From assembly GCF_903166585.1 (NCBI RefSeq), contig NZ_CAESCM010000003.1, positions 124,001-188,000 on the forward strand: a stretch of DNA of 64,000 nucleotides, written 5' to 3'. Of the stretch, positions 41,338 through 51,609 are shown piece by piece; position 1 is the first letter of the stretch; every line of letters starts with the position of its first letter. The stretch comes from Pedobacter ghigonis (GTDB taxonomy: Bacteria; Bacteroidota; Bacteroidia; Sphingobacteriales; Sphingobacteriaceae). The notes below the pieces were generated by a model. It was not told the origin of the DNA, searched no databases, and saw only the letters and a program-made list of their open reading frames with translations. Both the position numbers and the translations under genes were made by a program.

Positions 41338-41454
41338 CAAAAGGGAAGAGGGGGAATTCCTATCAGATAGTCGTAACAAAAATCCGCATACTAAAGTCCT
41401 TTTATTTAGCTAAATTGGTTCGGAAAACAAATAAATAGCGGTAAACAATTTAAA

Positions 41455-42558
41455 ATGGTTTTAGTCCAAATTTTAATGCTCACTTCATTCTATGCCATTG
41501 CTAAAATTATCGGTGTCGTATTCATCTATTTTTTTACCCGACAATTAAACCGAAGTTTTAAGCGCGAGCATGGCGTTATAGCATATTCAGCGCCAGAGGA
41601 AATTCAGGAAAGTGTGGATGAAATAGAGAAAATAGTTGCAATTGATTTTATAGCAAATTCGGGTGAAATTGCACTCGTTAAAAAGGTGGATAATCACAGC
41701 CTATTTATAGAAATTGTTGATGCCGACCTTAATCACAAAGAAACCATTAGTTTAGCCGATGAAATTTTCAATACTCATAAATTCAATAAGTTTCAATGTT
41801 TACCAGATCGTCATTTCTATTTTAATATATCTAATTTTCAGGCAGAAAGATGGAATAAATGGCACTTGAAGATCGATTTTTCTGGAAATACAATACAGAA
41901 AGTTATTGATGATCTGGAGGAGAAATACAAATATTCACACGATAGAAATTTAGTTTTTTTTGATATTAGAAAGTTCAAGGAAATTAATCTGATAAATTTC
42001 TTTGACGATTTTTTTGAAGAAGACAGTTTTGATTATAACCGAAGCATGGGTGATCCGATAGATCTGTTTTACTCTTCAGATTACAAGCGCCTGAGCCTTT
42101 GTTATTTTTTTAAGGATGAAGAAGAACCACGCGGAAATTTTTCTGTTTTTAATATAGAAGATTATGAAAATCCGAAATTAATATCTTCTTTGAAAATCGA
42201 TAGTTATGGCAATGATATTAAATTCAGTAATGATCATACTAGAATTGTATATTGGCGTTGGGAATGCCAGGATAAAAAAGGATTTGTAATTCAATATGTA
42301 ATTCTAAAGCTTGAAGAATTTTCCATTACGCTGGAAAAAAGGATTAATATCAAATATGGCCATAATGTTTTCGGTCATATTTATTTCTTAATCAACCAAA
42401 GCATTGTTAAAGTGGATTACAACAAATTCAGGATTCGCCATATTGAAACGAATGAAAATAAAATTATTCCACGTGATGAGCATTCGCCTTATTGTTCAAA
42501 CGAAAACACCTTGGTTTACCTGAATAATTATCAGTTAGAAAAATTAAGTTTTTCTTAA
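41455..42558 (+). CDS. membrane-anchored protein, unrecognised, propeller-like
   Basis: 367 aa. One N-terminal membrane segment (residues 5-28) with a Lys/Arg-rich stretch just after it, so the bulk most likely stays in the cytoplasm. The rest is beta-rich, with repeating short segments such as FDIRKFKEINLINFFDD, YKRLSLCYFFKDEEE and HTRIVYWRWECQ that may be propeller-type blades. It is lower in GC than neighbouring genes, rich in Lys, Asn, Ile and Phe, and may be a recent acquisition. No catalytic motif seen. It is behind a terminator, so it is separate from the 123-aa gene. Confidence 0.72.
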   Translation: MVLVQILMLTSFYAIAKIIGVVFIYFFTRQLNRSFKREHGVIAYSAPEEIQESVDEIEKIVAIDFIANSGEIALVKKVDNHSLFIEIVDADLNHKETISLADEIFNTHKFNKFQCLPDRHFYFNISNFQAERWNKWHLKIDFSGNTIQKVIDDLEEKYKYSHDRNLVFFDIRKFKEINLINFFDDFFEEDSFDYNRSMGDPIDLFYSSDYKRLSLCYFFKDEEEPRGNFSVFNIEDYENPKLISSLKIDSYGNDIKFSNDHTRIVYWRWECQDKKGFVIQYVILKLEEFSITLEKRINIKYGHNVFGHIYFLINQSIVKVDYNKFRIRHIETNENKIIPRDEHSPYCSNENTLVYLNNYQLEKLSFS

Positions 42559-42715
42559 GTAAAACGGAGGCTACAGGGATAATATCTAAGATTATTGATT
42601 TGTCCTATAATTAATATTATGTTAAGTTACACTTTAGCAACACTTACCTACTCGCTATAATCAGGTCAAAATATCACAGAATAAATTAATGAATCAGTGC
42701 GCTATCTTGATGGAA

Positions 42716-43861
42716 TTATAATTCCTGAAGTTTACGGCTAAGCTCCTGAACTTTGTCTGTAGCTTTTTTACGGGTGTAAATGTCAAGCAGCAGCTGAACA
42801 GTTTTTTTATCGTTCGGATTGATTTCGTTGGCGCGCTGTAAAGCAAATTGTGCGCGATTAATTAAACCATTGTATTTACTGGCTTTATCGGCATCATTCT
42901 TTTTAAGCGTTTCGTTAGCAGTATTGATGTACGCGATGCTGAGTTGGTACAAAGCGTCAAAATAATTCTGATCGGTTGCCAAAGCTTTATCGTAAGCTAA
43001 AATTGCGGTAGAATTGTTTCCGCCAACTTGCTGCAGGTAACCGTAAAGAAAATAAAGCAACTTACTACCCTTTTCAACCTGTAAGTTTTTTTCAATCAGC
43101 GAAGTGGCTTTACTGTAATTTTCGGTATCGAGTAAAAGATTAATGTAATCGTTGGTTAAGAAACGGTTAAACGGATTTAGTACCAGTCCTTCTTCCAGCG
43201 TTCTGATTGCAGTTTCATAATCAGATTTCACTACATACATTTGCGCCATTTTTTGGTAAACCGATGGATTTTTAATGCCGTTTTCTTTGGCACGTTTAAA
43301 ATAATTTAAAGACTCCTCATACGATTGAATGTTTAAAGCGCAAATGGCCGTATTTAATGCCAATGTAGTATCGGCAGGAAACTTATTGCTCACTTCCTTT
43401 AAATCGGCAAAGGCTTCCTTGAATTCATTATTGAAAAAAGCTTCGTTGCCTTTATCCTGCTTTTTGATCAGGATATTGTGGTCGGATGCTTTAATCAGTC
43501 CGGAATTATCGTTGTACCTATCCAGTGATTTGGCTTTGGCCACCGCCTCTACCGCTGTATCATAATATTTGTTCGAATTGCCCTGATCGGTATCAATTAT
43601 AGCGGCAAAGGAAGTTAAGTAAGATTTAATTGACCAGGTTTCGGTCCAGTTTTTGGTTTTACTGTCTTTCTCGGCCGATTCAATTGATTTTAAACCATCG
43701 GTAATGATTGCCAGTTGTTTCTTTTGGTCTTCTTTATTGGCAATTGAAGCCTGCAATTTACCAACCGAATTTCTTGCGATCAGGATTTGGCTTTTTTGAG
43801 CTGCAGCGTTAAAAGAGACTAAAGTTAAAGCGATCAATGATATTTTAAAGCAATTCTGCAT
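42716..43861 (-). CDS. exported TPR protein, paralog A
   Basis: 381 aa. Signal peptide of about 21 residues (NAAAQ), then an N-terminal helical region and five or six tetratricopeptide repeats between about residues 130 and 360, e.g. the TALNTAICALNIQSYEESLNYFKRA and PSVYQKMAQMYVVKSDYETAIRTLEE helices. A likely periplasmic scaffold. It shares an architecture and N-terminal motif (SxxxxARNxxGxxQxxxxN) with the next gene, with which it forms a tandem pair. Confidence 0.88.
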   Translation of the reverse strand: MQNCFKISLIALTLVSFNAAAQKSQILIARNSVGKLQASIANKEDQKKQLAIITDGLKSIESAEKDSKTKNWTETWSIKSYLTSFAAIIDTDQGNSNKYYDTAVEAVAKAKSLDRYNDNSGLIKASDHNILIKKQDKGNEAFFNNEFKEAFADLKEVSNKFPADTTLALNTAICALNIQSYEESLNYFKRAKENGIKNPSVYQKMAQMYVVKSDYETAIRTLEEGLVLNPFNRFLTNDYINLLLDTENYSKATSLIEKNLQVEKGSKLLYFLYGYLQQVGGNNSTAILAYDKALATDQNYFDALYQLSIAYINTANETLKKNDADKASKYNGLINRAQFALQRANEINPNDKKTVQLLLDIYTRKKATDKVQELSRKLQEL

Positions 43862-43908
43862 AGGATAAAGAAATGAGTAAAACTATAATAAACCATAAAA
43901 ATAGACAT

Positions 43909-43947
43909 AAAAAAAAGAGCCCCGAAATTTCAGGGCTCTTTTTTTAA
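43909..43947 (-). terminator. terminator between the two TPR genes
   Basis: AAAAAAGAGCCC pairs with GGGCTCTTTTTT; loop of about 9 nt. It stands 14 bp behind the stop of the right-hand TPR gene, which is thus transcribed separately from the left-hand one. Confidence 0.9.
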
Positions 43948-43960
43948 AACGTTAACTAAA

Positions 43961-45049
43961 TTATTGTTTAGGCAAAGCGTCTAAACGTTTTTTAATTTCG
44001 TCATAGTTTTTTGTGTCGTTTCTGAAAGCGTAAATGGTTTTCAACGTTTCTAATGCACCTGCATTTTTGCTGTCAACCTCTAGTGCTTTTTTGTAAAAAG
44101 GAAGTGATTTATCTAACAAAGCGTTCATTTTAGCGGTTACTTCGTTAAATTCTTTTACTTTTTTCTGGTCGATTTTATTTCTCTCTCCCTGTAATTTTAA
44201 AGCCTGGCTGAAATAAATGTTTCCTAATAAAACCTGATAATTTGCATTATTTGGTTCTTTAGTAGCCAAAGCCACTAACATTTGCTCCGATTTTGCAGCA
44301 TCACCCCTATCAATATAAATTTGGGTTTCAGTTTTGATCCATTCTGTGTTTTCAGGAAATTTTGCAGTTGCTTCTTTAATTACAGCTAAAGCAGCAGTGG
44401 TATCTTTCTGTTTGGCTAAAATGGTGCTGATAATTTCATTATACAAATCTTTAGATTGTGGCGCATTAAAAGCGATTACTTTTTTAAACTGGGTAATCAT
44501 GCCCGGATAATCTTCAATCGTTCTTGCTGCAATACCAGCATTTAAATACATTGAAGTATCTTGTGGGTTAATTTCAGTTGCCTGAACAAATTTCTGGTAA
44601 GCTGTTTTAAAATCTTTTTTGTTGTAAGCAATCACACCACCGTTTCTAACTGCATTAATTACGTTGGTTTCAGCCAGATTGATATTATCTTTCTCTGCAC
44701 CTTTAGTATCCAGTTTTTTAGCTTCAACAATTGCTTCTCTTGCAATTTTTAAGTTTGCATCGGCATTTGCTGTGCTCACAGAATCTAAAATTGCTGCTGA
44801 AGATGCGAAAAGCGCACGGTATGACCATGCTTCAGGCATTACTTTAGATTTTTCATCGGCAATGGCTTTGTCGGTGTGGGCCAGGCCTTTAGCTAAAGCT
44901 TCTAGTTTTTTTGCTAATGGAGTTGAAGCATTTGACGAGGTTAGCTGGAATAAGCCCCAATCGTTTCTTGCTGCTGAAACTTCGCTTTTCTGAGCAAAAG
45001 CAGCGCTCACTGCACCTGCCAGAAATATACTTAGAAATACTCTTTTCAT
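43961..45049 (-). CDS. exported TPR protein, paralog B
   Basis: 362 aa, signal peptide of about 19 residues (AFAQ). TPR units cover roughly residues 125-350, e.g. the YNKKDFKTAYQKFVQATEINPQDTS type helices and the NANYQVLLGNIYFSQALKLQ pair. Related to paralog A in layout and in its N-terminal motif. It lies 27 bp behind gyrA, so it may be co-transcribed with it. Exported; likely protein-protein interaction. Confidence 0.88.
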   Translation of the reverse strand: MKRVFLSIFLAGAVSAAFAQKSEVSAARNDWGLFQLTSSNASTPLAKKLEALAKGLAHTDKAIADEKSKVMPEAWSYRALFASSAAILDSVSTANADANLKIAREAIVEAKKLDTKGAEKDNINLAETNVINAVRNGGVIAYNKKDFKTAYQKFVQATEINPQDTSMYLNAGIAARTIEDYPGMITQFKKVIAFNAPQSKDLYNEIISTILAKQKDTTAALAVIKEATAKFPENTEWIKTETQIYIDRGDAAKSEQMLVALATKEPNNANYQVLLGNIYFSQALKLQGERNKIDQKKVKEFNEVTAKMNALLDKSLPFYKKALEVDSKNAGALETLKTIYAFRNDTKNYDEIKKRLDALPKQ

Positions 45050-45076
45050 AATTTTTATTCTAATCTTAATTTTAGT

Positions 45077-47662
45077 TTAATTTTCTTCCGTTTCGTTATC
45101 TGAATCATCATCTTCGTCAGCATCATCAGCTTCTGGTGTAGTATCGGCTTCTAATTCTTCTCCATCAACTACAATACTTTCTAAATCAACTGTTTCTTCT
45201 TCATCTTCCTCGTGGTCGATTTTGGTTACCGATGCAATTTCATCGTCGCCTTTTAGTGAGATTAAGCGTACCCCTTGTGTTGCGCGTCCCATAACCCTTA
45301 AAGCTGATACCGGAATCCGGATAACAATGCCTGAACGGTTAATGATCATCAAATCTTCGCTATCAGTAACGTCTTTAATCGAAACTAATTGCCCGGTTTT
45401 TTCGGTAACGTTAATGGTTTTTACTCCTTTACCGCCACGGTTGGTTACACGGTAATCTTCGATATCGGTACGTTTTCCGTAACCTTTCTCTGATACTACC
45501 AACACAGTAACTTCAGGATTGTTTACAGCAATCATGCCAACTACTTCATCCTGGTCGTGCGCCAGCCTTACACCACGTACTCCGGTCGCGGTTCTACCCA
45601 TCGGACGAACAGTTGATTCGTTGAAACGGATGGCTCTGCCAGAGCGTAAGGCCATTACCACTTCACTGTTGCCATTCGTTAAACAAGCTTCTAACAATAC
45701 ATCGCCTTCGTTAATGTTAATGGCGTTGATACCGTTAACACGCGGACGTGAATAAGCCTCAAGAGAAGTTTTCTTAATAGTACCTTTTTTGGTACACATG
45801 ATAATAAAGTTGTTCTCTAAATACTCCTGGTCTTTCAGGTTTTTAACCTTGATGTACGCCTTGATTTTCTCTTCTTTCGGAATATTGATGATATTCTGGA
45901 TTGCCCTTCCCTTGCTGGTACGCGAACCTTCCGGAATTTCGTAAACCCTTAACCAGAAACATCTTCCAGCTTCGGTGAAGAATAGCATATAGTTGTGGTT
46001 TGTGGCCACCAACATGTGTTCGATAAAGTCTTCGTTACGTGAGGTACTACCTTTTGAGCCCTTTCCGCCTCTGCCCTGCGCTTTAAATTCGGTTGCTGGC
46101 GTACGTTTAACGTAACCTTCGTGAGAAATGGTAATTACGACCTCTTCATCGTCGATGAAATCTTCCATGCTCATATCTTCTGCAGAGTGAACAATGGTGG
46201 TTTTACGGGCATCGCCGAATTTCTGTTTTACTTCTTCCAACTCATCCTTAATGATTTTCATCCTTAAGCCTTCGTCAGCTAAAACAGATTTCAAGTACTC
46301 GATGGTTTTCATCAGCTCAGCATATTCTTCTTTAATCTTATCACGTTCTAGTCCTGTTAAACGACGTAAAGTCATATCGAGGATTGCACGTGCCTGAAGG
46401 TCGCTCAAACCGAATTTCTCCATCAAGCCTACACGGGCATCTTCAGGAGTTTCAGAGGCACGGATTAATTTAATTACTTCGTCTAAGTGATCTAAAGCAA
46501 TTAAATAACCTTCTAAAATGTGTGCACGTTTTTCGGCTTCGGCTAATTCAAATTTGGTACGGCGAACAACAACATCATGACGGTGGTCTACGAAATGCAC
46601 AATTAAATCTTTCAGATTTAGCATTTGCGGACGGCCTTTTACCAATGCAATGTTATTTACACTAAAAGATGTTTGTAACGCAGTATACTTATATAAGTTA
46701 TTTAATACGATAGAGGCATTGGCATCGCGTTTAATTTCGTACACGATACGGATACCATCTTTGTTCGATTCGTCTTTGATGTTCGAAATACCTTCCAGTT
46801 TTTTCTCGCCAACCAATTCAGCAGTACGCTCAATCATTTGTGCTTTATTTACCTGATAAGGGATTTCGGTAACAATAATTACCTCGCGATCTTTTATGTT
46901 TTCGATTTCGGCTTTGGCACGCATTACAATACGTCCACGACCAGTTTCAAAAGCTTCTTTTACGCCGGTATAACCATAAATGATACCACCGGTAGGAAAA
47001 TCTGGAGCTTTTACAAACTTCATTAATTCTTCTACAGTGATTTCGCGGTTGTCGATATAGTTGATTACGCCATCAATAGCCTCAGTTAAGTTATGCGGCG
47101 CCATGTTGGTGGCCATACCTACTGCAATACCACTCGATCCGTTAACTAAAAGGTTCGGGATTTTTGAAGGTAGAACCGTTGGTTCCTGCTCGGTATCATC
47201 GAAGTTTAACTGAAAATCTACTGTATCCTTATTAATATCAGCAACCATTTCTTCAGCCAGTTTACTAAATCTGGCCTCGGTATAACGCATTGCAGCCGGC
47301 GAGTCACCATCAATGTGGCCAAAGTTTCCTTGTCCATCTACCATTGGATAGCGTAAACTCCAATCCTGAGCCATACGAACCATAGTGAAATAAACAGATG
47401 CATCACCATGCGGGTGGTATTTACCTAAAACCTCACCCACGATACGGGCAGATTTTTTATAAGGCTTACCGCTGGTTACGCCCAGGCCCAACATACCGTA
47501 TAAAACACGGCGGTGTACTGGTTTTAATCCATCGCGTACATCAGGCAAAGCCCTCGATACGATTACCGACATTGAATAATCAATGTAGGCCGATTTCATC
47601 TGCTCTTCTATATTAATTGGAATGATTTTGTCGTTCTGCTGATTCTCTAAATCTTCTGCCAT
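45077..47662 (-). CDS. gyrA: DNA gyrase subunit A
   Basis: 861 aa. Breakage-reunion subunit of gyrase, which makes negative supercoils. Catalytic Tyr128 follows Arg127 in [11 protein letters not shown]. The quinolone-resistance region reads [19 protein letters not shown] at 81-99, so the position of E. coli Ser83 is Ala88 and that of Asp87 is Phe92. The six-bladed C-terminal domain begins after about residue 510 and carries the GyrA box QGRGGKG, needed for DNA wrapping. The tail (about 820-861) is very acidic. Convergent with nothing; TPR paralog B follows closely. Confidence 0.98.
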   Translation of the reverse strand: MAEDLENQQNDKIIPINIEEQMKSAYIDYSMSVIVSRALPDVRDGLKPVHRRVLYGMLGLGVTSGKPYKKSARIVGEVLGKYHPHGDASVYFTMVRMAQDWSLRYPMVDGQGNFGHIDGDSPAAMRYTEARFSKLAEEMVADINKDTVDFQLNFDDTEQEPTVLPSKIPNLLVNGSSGIAVGMATNMAPHNLTEAIDGVINYIDNREITVEELMKFVKAPDFPTGGIIYGYTGVKEAFETGRGRIVMRAKAEIENIKDREVIIVTEIPYQVNKAQMIERTAELVGEKKLEGISNIKDESNKDGIRIVYEIKRDANASIVLNNLYKYTALQTSFSVNNIALVKGRPQMLNLKDLIVHFVDHRHDVVVRRTKFELAEAEKRAHILEGYLIALDHLDEVIKLIRASETPEDARVGLMEKFGLSDLQARAILDMTLRRLTGLERDKIKEEYAELMKTIEYLKSVLADEGLRMKIIKDELEEVKQKFGDARKTTIVHSAEDMSMEDFIDDEEVVITISHEGYVKRTPATEFKAQGRGGKGSKGSTSRNEDFIEHMLVATNHNYMLFFTEAGRCFWLRVYEIPEGSRTSKGRAIQNIINIPKEEKIKAYIKVKNLKDQEYLENNFIIMCTKKGTIKKTSLEAYSRPRVNGINAININEGDVLLEACLTNGNSEVVMALRSGRAIRFNESTVRPMGRTATGVRGVRLAHDQDEVVGMIAVNNPEVTVLVVSEKGYGKRTDIEDYRVTNRGGKGVKTINVTEKTGQLVSIKDVTDSEDLMIINRSGIVIRIPVSALRVMGRATQGVRLISLKGDDEIASVTKIDHEEDEEETVDLESIVVDGEELEADTTPEADDADEDDDSDNETEEN

Positions 47663-47919
47663 AAATTATTATTCTCGTTACTTAAAAACGATGTTTAAAA
47701 AAGGTATTGTTATAACCTTGCGAATTTAACAAAATTATGCCGAAATAAGGCATTGTGGAAAAGTTTTGAGCTTTGATTAGGCTTTTGAATCTCCCGGCTG
47801 TTTTTAATTCGCTGTAGGCTAGTTTAAACGTTTTTGGATAAACCTATCCGGTTTTTAAAACCTGCTGGGTTTTATGCGGTTTGTAGAGAACTAAAATTGA
47901 GTTTATGGGGTAATTCTGA

Positions 47920-47927
47920 TACTTTTG
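47920..47927 (+). promoter_or_regulatory. -7 promoter element for the TetA-like gene
   Basis: TACTTTTG matches TAnnTTTG and lies 20 bp before the start codon at 47947. Confidence 0.6.
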
Positions 47928-47946
47928 CGCTTCAACCTTCTATACT

Positions 47947-49158
47947 ATGGCAAACGAAAAAAAATCGGCAATGGGTTTTATTATGGTTACCCTCCTGATA
48001 GATTTTACAGGTTTTGGGATCATTATTCCGGTTTTACCAAAGCTGATACAGGATTTTACAGGTGGTGGCTTTGGTTTGGCAGCAGAATATGGTGGTTGGC
48101 TAACACTCGCTTACGCCTCAGTACAGTTTATATCTTCGCCTATTATTGGTGCGCTTAGTGATCGCTATGGCCGCAGGCCGGTTTTATTAAGCTCTTTGTT
48201 TGGTCTGGGTATTGATTATATTTTCCTGGCTTTTGCGCCTTCTATGATCTGGTTATTTGTAGGACGGATTATAGCGGGGATCACCGGCGCAAGTTTTACT
48301 ACGGCACAAGCATATATTGCAGATATTTCGGCACCTGAGAAAAGAGCCCAGAATTTTGGTTTGGTGGGTGCAGCTTTTGGTGTAGGTTTTATCTTAGGGC
48401 CTGTGTTGGGAGGTGCCTTTAGTCATTTTGGTACCCGTGTTCCTTTTATGGTGGCCGCGGGTTTATCGCTAATTAACTGGCTTTATGGTTATTTTATTTT
48501 ACCTGAATCGTTACCGGTAGAAAAACGCCGTGCTTTTGAATGGAAAAGAGCCAACCCGATAGGTTCGTTGCGCAGCATTGGTAAGTATCCGGCCTTGATG
48601 GGTTTAATGGCTACTTTATTTTTATTGTATTTCTCCAGTCATTCGGTACAATCTAACTGGACTTTCTATACCATGGAGAAATTTAACTGGGATGCTTCTT
48701 GGGTAGGTTATTCGCTTGGTTTTGTGGGCTTGGTAATTGGTGTGGTTCAAGGTGGCTTAATCCGGGTTATTTTACCAAAAATTGGCGAAAAGAAAGCGGT
48801 TTATTTTGGTTTGATGTTATATGTAATCGGTTTTGTAGCTTTTGCTTTTGCAACAAAAGGCTGGATGATGTTTGCCTTTATGTTACCTTATGGTTTAGCC
48901 GGAATTGGTGGGCCAGCGATGCAAGGTTTAATTTCTAACCAGATCCCTGCAAATGCACAAGGCGAAATGCAGGGCGTTTTAACCGGTTTGCAGAGTTTGG
49001 CTGCAATATTTGCGCCCTGGGTAATGACACACATTTTCGCTTATTTTATTGAGGGGCAAGCGCCGGTGTATTTTCCAGGAGCACCGTTTATTCTGAGTGC
49101 TGTTTTAACTTTGGTTGGGTTGTTTATTGCACTTCGGTCGTTGAAGAAATACCACTAG
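47947..49158 (+). CDS. TCR/Tet-family MFS transporter
   Basis: 403 aa, twelve membrane helices. Helix 1 has [16 protein letters not shown], the motif of TetA-group pumps, and motif A between helices 2 and 3 is [14 protein letters not shown] (residues 69-82); helix 4-5 has [21 protein letters not shown] and motif [19 protein letters not shown] near 138-155. These drug:H+ antiporters export tetracyclines in the classical cases; chromosomal members in environmental Bacteroidota need not give resistance. Single gene, own promoter. Confidence 0.92.
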   Translation: MANEKKSAMGFIMVTLLIDFTGFGIIIPVLPKLIQDFTGGGFGLAAEYGGWLTLAYASVQFISSPIIGALSDRYGRRPVLLSSLFGLGIDYIFLAFAPSMIWLFVGRIIAGITGASFTTAQAYIADISAPEKRAQNFGLVGAAFGVGFILGPVLGGAFSHFGTRVPFMVAAGLSLINWLYGYFILPESLPVEKRRAFEWKRANPIGSLRSIGKYPALMGLMATLFLLYFSSHSVQSNWTFYTMEKFNWDASWVGYSLGFVGLVIGVVQGGLIRVILPKIGEKKAVYFGLMLYVIGFVAFAFATKGWMMFAFMLPYGLAGIGGPAMQGLISNQIPANAQGEMQGVLTGLQSLAAIFAPWVMTHIFAYFIEGQAPVYFPGAPFILSAVLTLVGLFIALRSLKKYH

Positions 49159-49173
49159 TACAATTTTATTTAT

Positions 49174-49530
49174 TTCCCGCGGATTAAATATATTTTATCT
49201 GCGTGCTCTGCGATATCAGCGGGAGGTAAATTAGATTTGCATTTTATAGTTTGCCCGCAGATTTAAAAAGATTAACGCAGATCAAATTATGCTATCATCT
49301 ACGCGCTTCGCGATCTCCGCGGGAGATTTGAAGTTTTATTCCACTATTGTTTTCCCGCAGATTTAAGGAGATTGAACGCAGATTAAATATGCTATCATCT
49401 GCGTGCTCTGCGCAATCAGCGGGAGGTAAATTACATTTACTAGTTTTTCCGCAGATTTAAAGGATTTAAACGCAGATTAAACAAATATACTTTTGTCAGC
49501 GCCCTTTTCTGTGAAATCTGCGGGAAATAT
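49174..49530. repeat. palindromic repeat array, four ~85-bp units
   Basis: Four units begin with CCCGC(A/G)GATT (near 49176, 49252, 49354 and 49449) and end with a GCGGGAG or CTGCGGGA arm, each a hairpin. The loops hold CTGCGTGCTCTGCG / CTACGCGCTTCGCG. Same general family as the array at 20.6-21.4 kb. They fill the 379-bp gap between convergent genes, and no other terminator is evident. Confidence 0.88.
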
Positions 49531-49537
49531 TAAACAC

Positions 49538-50890
49538 TTACAACAACTCATTTGCCAGGTTGGCCAGTTCACTTCTTTCGCCTTTATGCAGTGTGATGTG
49601 TGCATACAGCGGATGGTTTTTAGCATTTTCAATAAGGTATGATAAGCCATTACTTTCCGAATCCAGATAAGGCGTATCAATCTGGTAAATATCGCCGGTA
49701 AAGATAATTTTGGTGTGCTCTCCTGCCCTCGAAATGATGGTTTTTACCTCGTGTGGGGTTAAATTCTGGGCTTCATCAATAATGAAGAAAATCTTGGTTA
49801 AAGTTCTGCCACGAATAAAAGCCAAAGGTGCGATAGCTATTTTTTCGGTGGTGATTAGTTCATCAATCTTTTCTGACATTTTATGGTCGCCGATAAACTG
49901 TTCTTTAATGAACCGGAGGTTATCCCAAATGGGTGCCATAAAAGGATCGGTTTTCGATTTCGCATCGCCCGGCAGGAAGCCAATATCTTTATTGCTTAAC
50001 GAAACAATGGGCCTGGTAACGTATATCTGCCTGAAGTTTTTGCGCTGTTCCAGTGCGCTGGCTAAAGCTAGCAAGGTTTTTCCGGTTCCGGCATTGCCCT
50101 GTATGCTTACCAGTTTAATGTTTGGATCGAGCAATGCGTGAATGGCAAAAGCCTGTTCAATATTTTTGGGTTTAATTTTAAATATTGCATCCGTAGAAAC
50201 TGCCGAAATGGTTTTTAAGCTGTTGTTGTAAAATACGTTGGCGGTTTTTCTTTTGTTTTTAAGAATGTAGAAATGATTGGCACTTTTGGCGGGGAGCCCG
50301 ATATCTGTAGCATCAGCAAACGGTTGCTGTTTTACGGCTTCAATAATTTCAGTCGAAAAATCATGCAGTTCAGTTTTCCCGGCATATAGTTCATCTACAT
50401 TTTTAATTTTACCGGTTTCGTAATCTTCGGCGTTTAAGGATAAAGCTTTGGCTTTTAGCCTCAGGCAGATATCTTTTGATACCAACACAACGCGTTTATC
50501 GGGATGTTCGGCCTTTAAACTTAAAGCAGCATTTAAAATTTTATGGTCGGTTTTGCCCTTGCCATACACTTCTTCGGCATTTACAGCGAGCGGAATTTGG
50601 TTTAGAATTACTTTAAACTTACCCGAATTAGCCTTTTTAAGCGGAGTCCAGTCGCTGATGAGCTTTTGCTTAGCCGTTTCATCGATCAGTCGGATAAAGC
50701 TTCTGGCTTCGAAATTACGGGTATCGTTACCGCTTTTGAAATTGTCGAGTTCTTCGAGCACCTGAATTGGAATGGCCACATCATGCTCATGGAAATTGTT
50801 AATCGCATCGTGATCGTAAAGGATTACGGAGGTATCCAAAACGAAAATTTTCTTGGTTAAACCGGGATCTGCTTTATCTTTTTTGGCCAT
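49538..50890 (-). CDS. PIN-PhoH fusion ATPase (PhoH family)
   Basis: 450 aa. N-terminal PIN nuclease domain (residues 14-160) with the acidic residue Asp19 in FVLDTSVILYDHDA and a conserved ELDNFKSG block; C-terminal PhoH ATPase domain (about 245-450) with Walker A GNAGTGKT and the PhoH blocks YVTRPIV, GFLPGD and FIIDEAQNLTPHE. This is the PhoH2-type architecture, RNA-unwinding and cleaving in mycobacteria. No antitoxin gene lies in front of it, so a toxin-antitoxin role is not supported here. Cytoplasmic. Confidence 0.95.
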   Translation of the reverse strand: MAKKDKADPGLTKKIFVLDTSVILYDHDAINNFHEHDVAIPIQVLEELDNFKSGNDTRNFEARSFIRLIDETAKQKLISDWTPLKKANSGKFKVILNQIPLAVNAEEVYGKGKTDHKILNAALSLKAEHPDKRVVLVSKDICLRLKAKALSLNAEDYETGKIKNVDELYAGKTELHDFSTEIIEAVKQQPFADATDIGLPAKSANHFYILKNKRKTANVFYNNSLKTISAVSTDAIFKIKPKNIEQAFAIHALLDPNIKLVSIQGNAGTGKTLLALASALEQRKNFRQIYVTRPIVSLSNKDIGFLPGDAKSKTDPFMAPIWDNLRFIKEQFIGDHKMSEKIDELITTEKIAIAPLAFIRGRTLTKIFFIIDEAQNLTPHEVKTIISRAGEHTKIIFTGDIYQIDTPYLDSESNGLSYLIENAKNHPLYAHITLHKGERSELANLANELL

Positions 50891-50958
50891 AAGGTAAATT
50901 TAAGCTTTTAGCCATAATAAGCCGAAAATTTGCCATTCTTTTTTAACGTTCCAATTCG

Positions 50959-51408
50959 TTATTGGTGTTGGGCACTATCATTATATTGCCAAAGTACATT
51001 GATAATTTTCCAGGAACCATTTAGTTTAACCAGGTGCATGTAATCAATCCATTCATCGGCAAGTAGTTTTACAGAAGCAGTCCTGTCTGAAACATCAAGA
51101 AACTTAAGATCTTTTTTAGGGTTTGCAGGGAATTTGTCTCCCTTTTTGTTGTAGCTCTCAGCCAATAGAACCATCGATTCTGCTGAAGTTTCGCGCACAT
51201 AATCTTTTCCCGTAGCCTTATCTTTCCAAAAAGTTCGTTTAACCAGTCGCGGGTGTAAAGCCTGTTCCATTTGTTTAGGATTGGGCTTGTGTTGCGATTC
51301 AATATAATCAAGGGCAGCGCGTTTAATGGCTAAACTATCTTGTGTAGTTTGTGCGAAACATGCTGTGGTTCCTAAAAGTAAGATGCTTAAGCTGATGATG
51401 TACTTCAT
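50959..51408 (-). CDS. exported NTF2-like (putative lumazine-binding) protein
   Basis: 149 aa, signal peptide of about 19 residues (CFAQ). The mature part fits the NTF2-like putative lumazine-binding family: AIKRAALDYIESQHKPNPKQMEQALHPRLVKRTF, then VLLAESYNKKG and a C-terminal strand with WKIINVLWQYN. The name is historical; no ligand is known. It may be a small-molecule carrier or isomerase-like protein. Single gene between PhoH and the arabinose module. Confidence 0.87.
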   Translation of the reverse strand: MKYIISLSILLLGTTACFAQTTQDSLAIKRAALDYIESQHKPNPKQMEQALHPRLVKRTFWKDKATGKDYVRETSAESMVLLAESYNKKGDKFPANPKKDLKFLDVSDRTASVKLLADEWIDYMHLVKLNGSWKIINVLWQYNDSAQHQ

Positions 51409-51609
51409 GACGTTAATGTGCTATTTGCTTTAAAATAAGTAACTTGTTATTGTTCAGGGTAAATATATTCATATCAAACTTTCTGATACGCCATTTATTT
51501 GCAGCAGGTATGTCAGTTTTTAAGCCCTTGCCCTATCCTGAAAGATAAAAAAACGATAAAATTTTTTAATTCAAAAAAATAAACGTTAATTAGACGATTA
51601 TTTATTGTT

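Noticed and set aside
44664..44993. 109-aa ORF opposite the TPR gene
   Set aside because: Shadow of the exported TPR paralog B; no start signal or homology pattern.
49174..49530. Possible CRISPR array from regular CCCGCAGATT spacing
   Set aside because: Only four units, each palindromic and related over its full length, and no cas genes.
49538..50890. PhoH2 toxin-antitoxin pair
   Set aside because: No antitoxin ORF precedes the PIN-PhoH gene.
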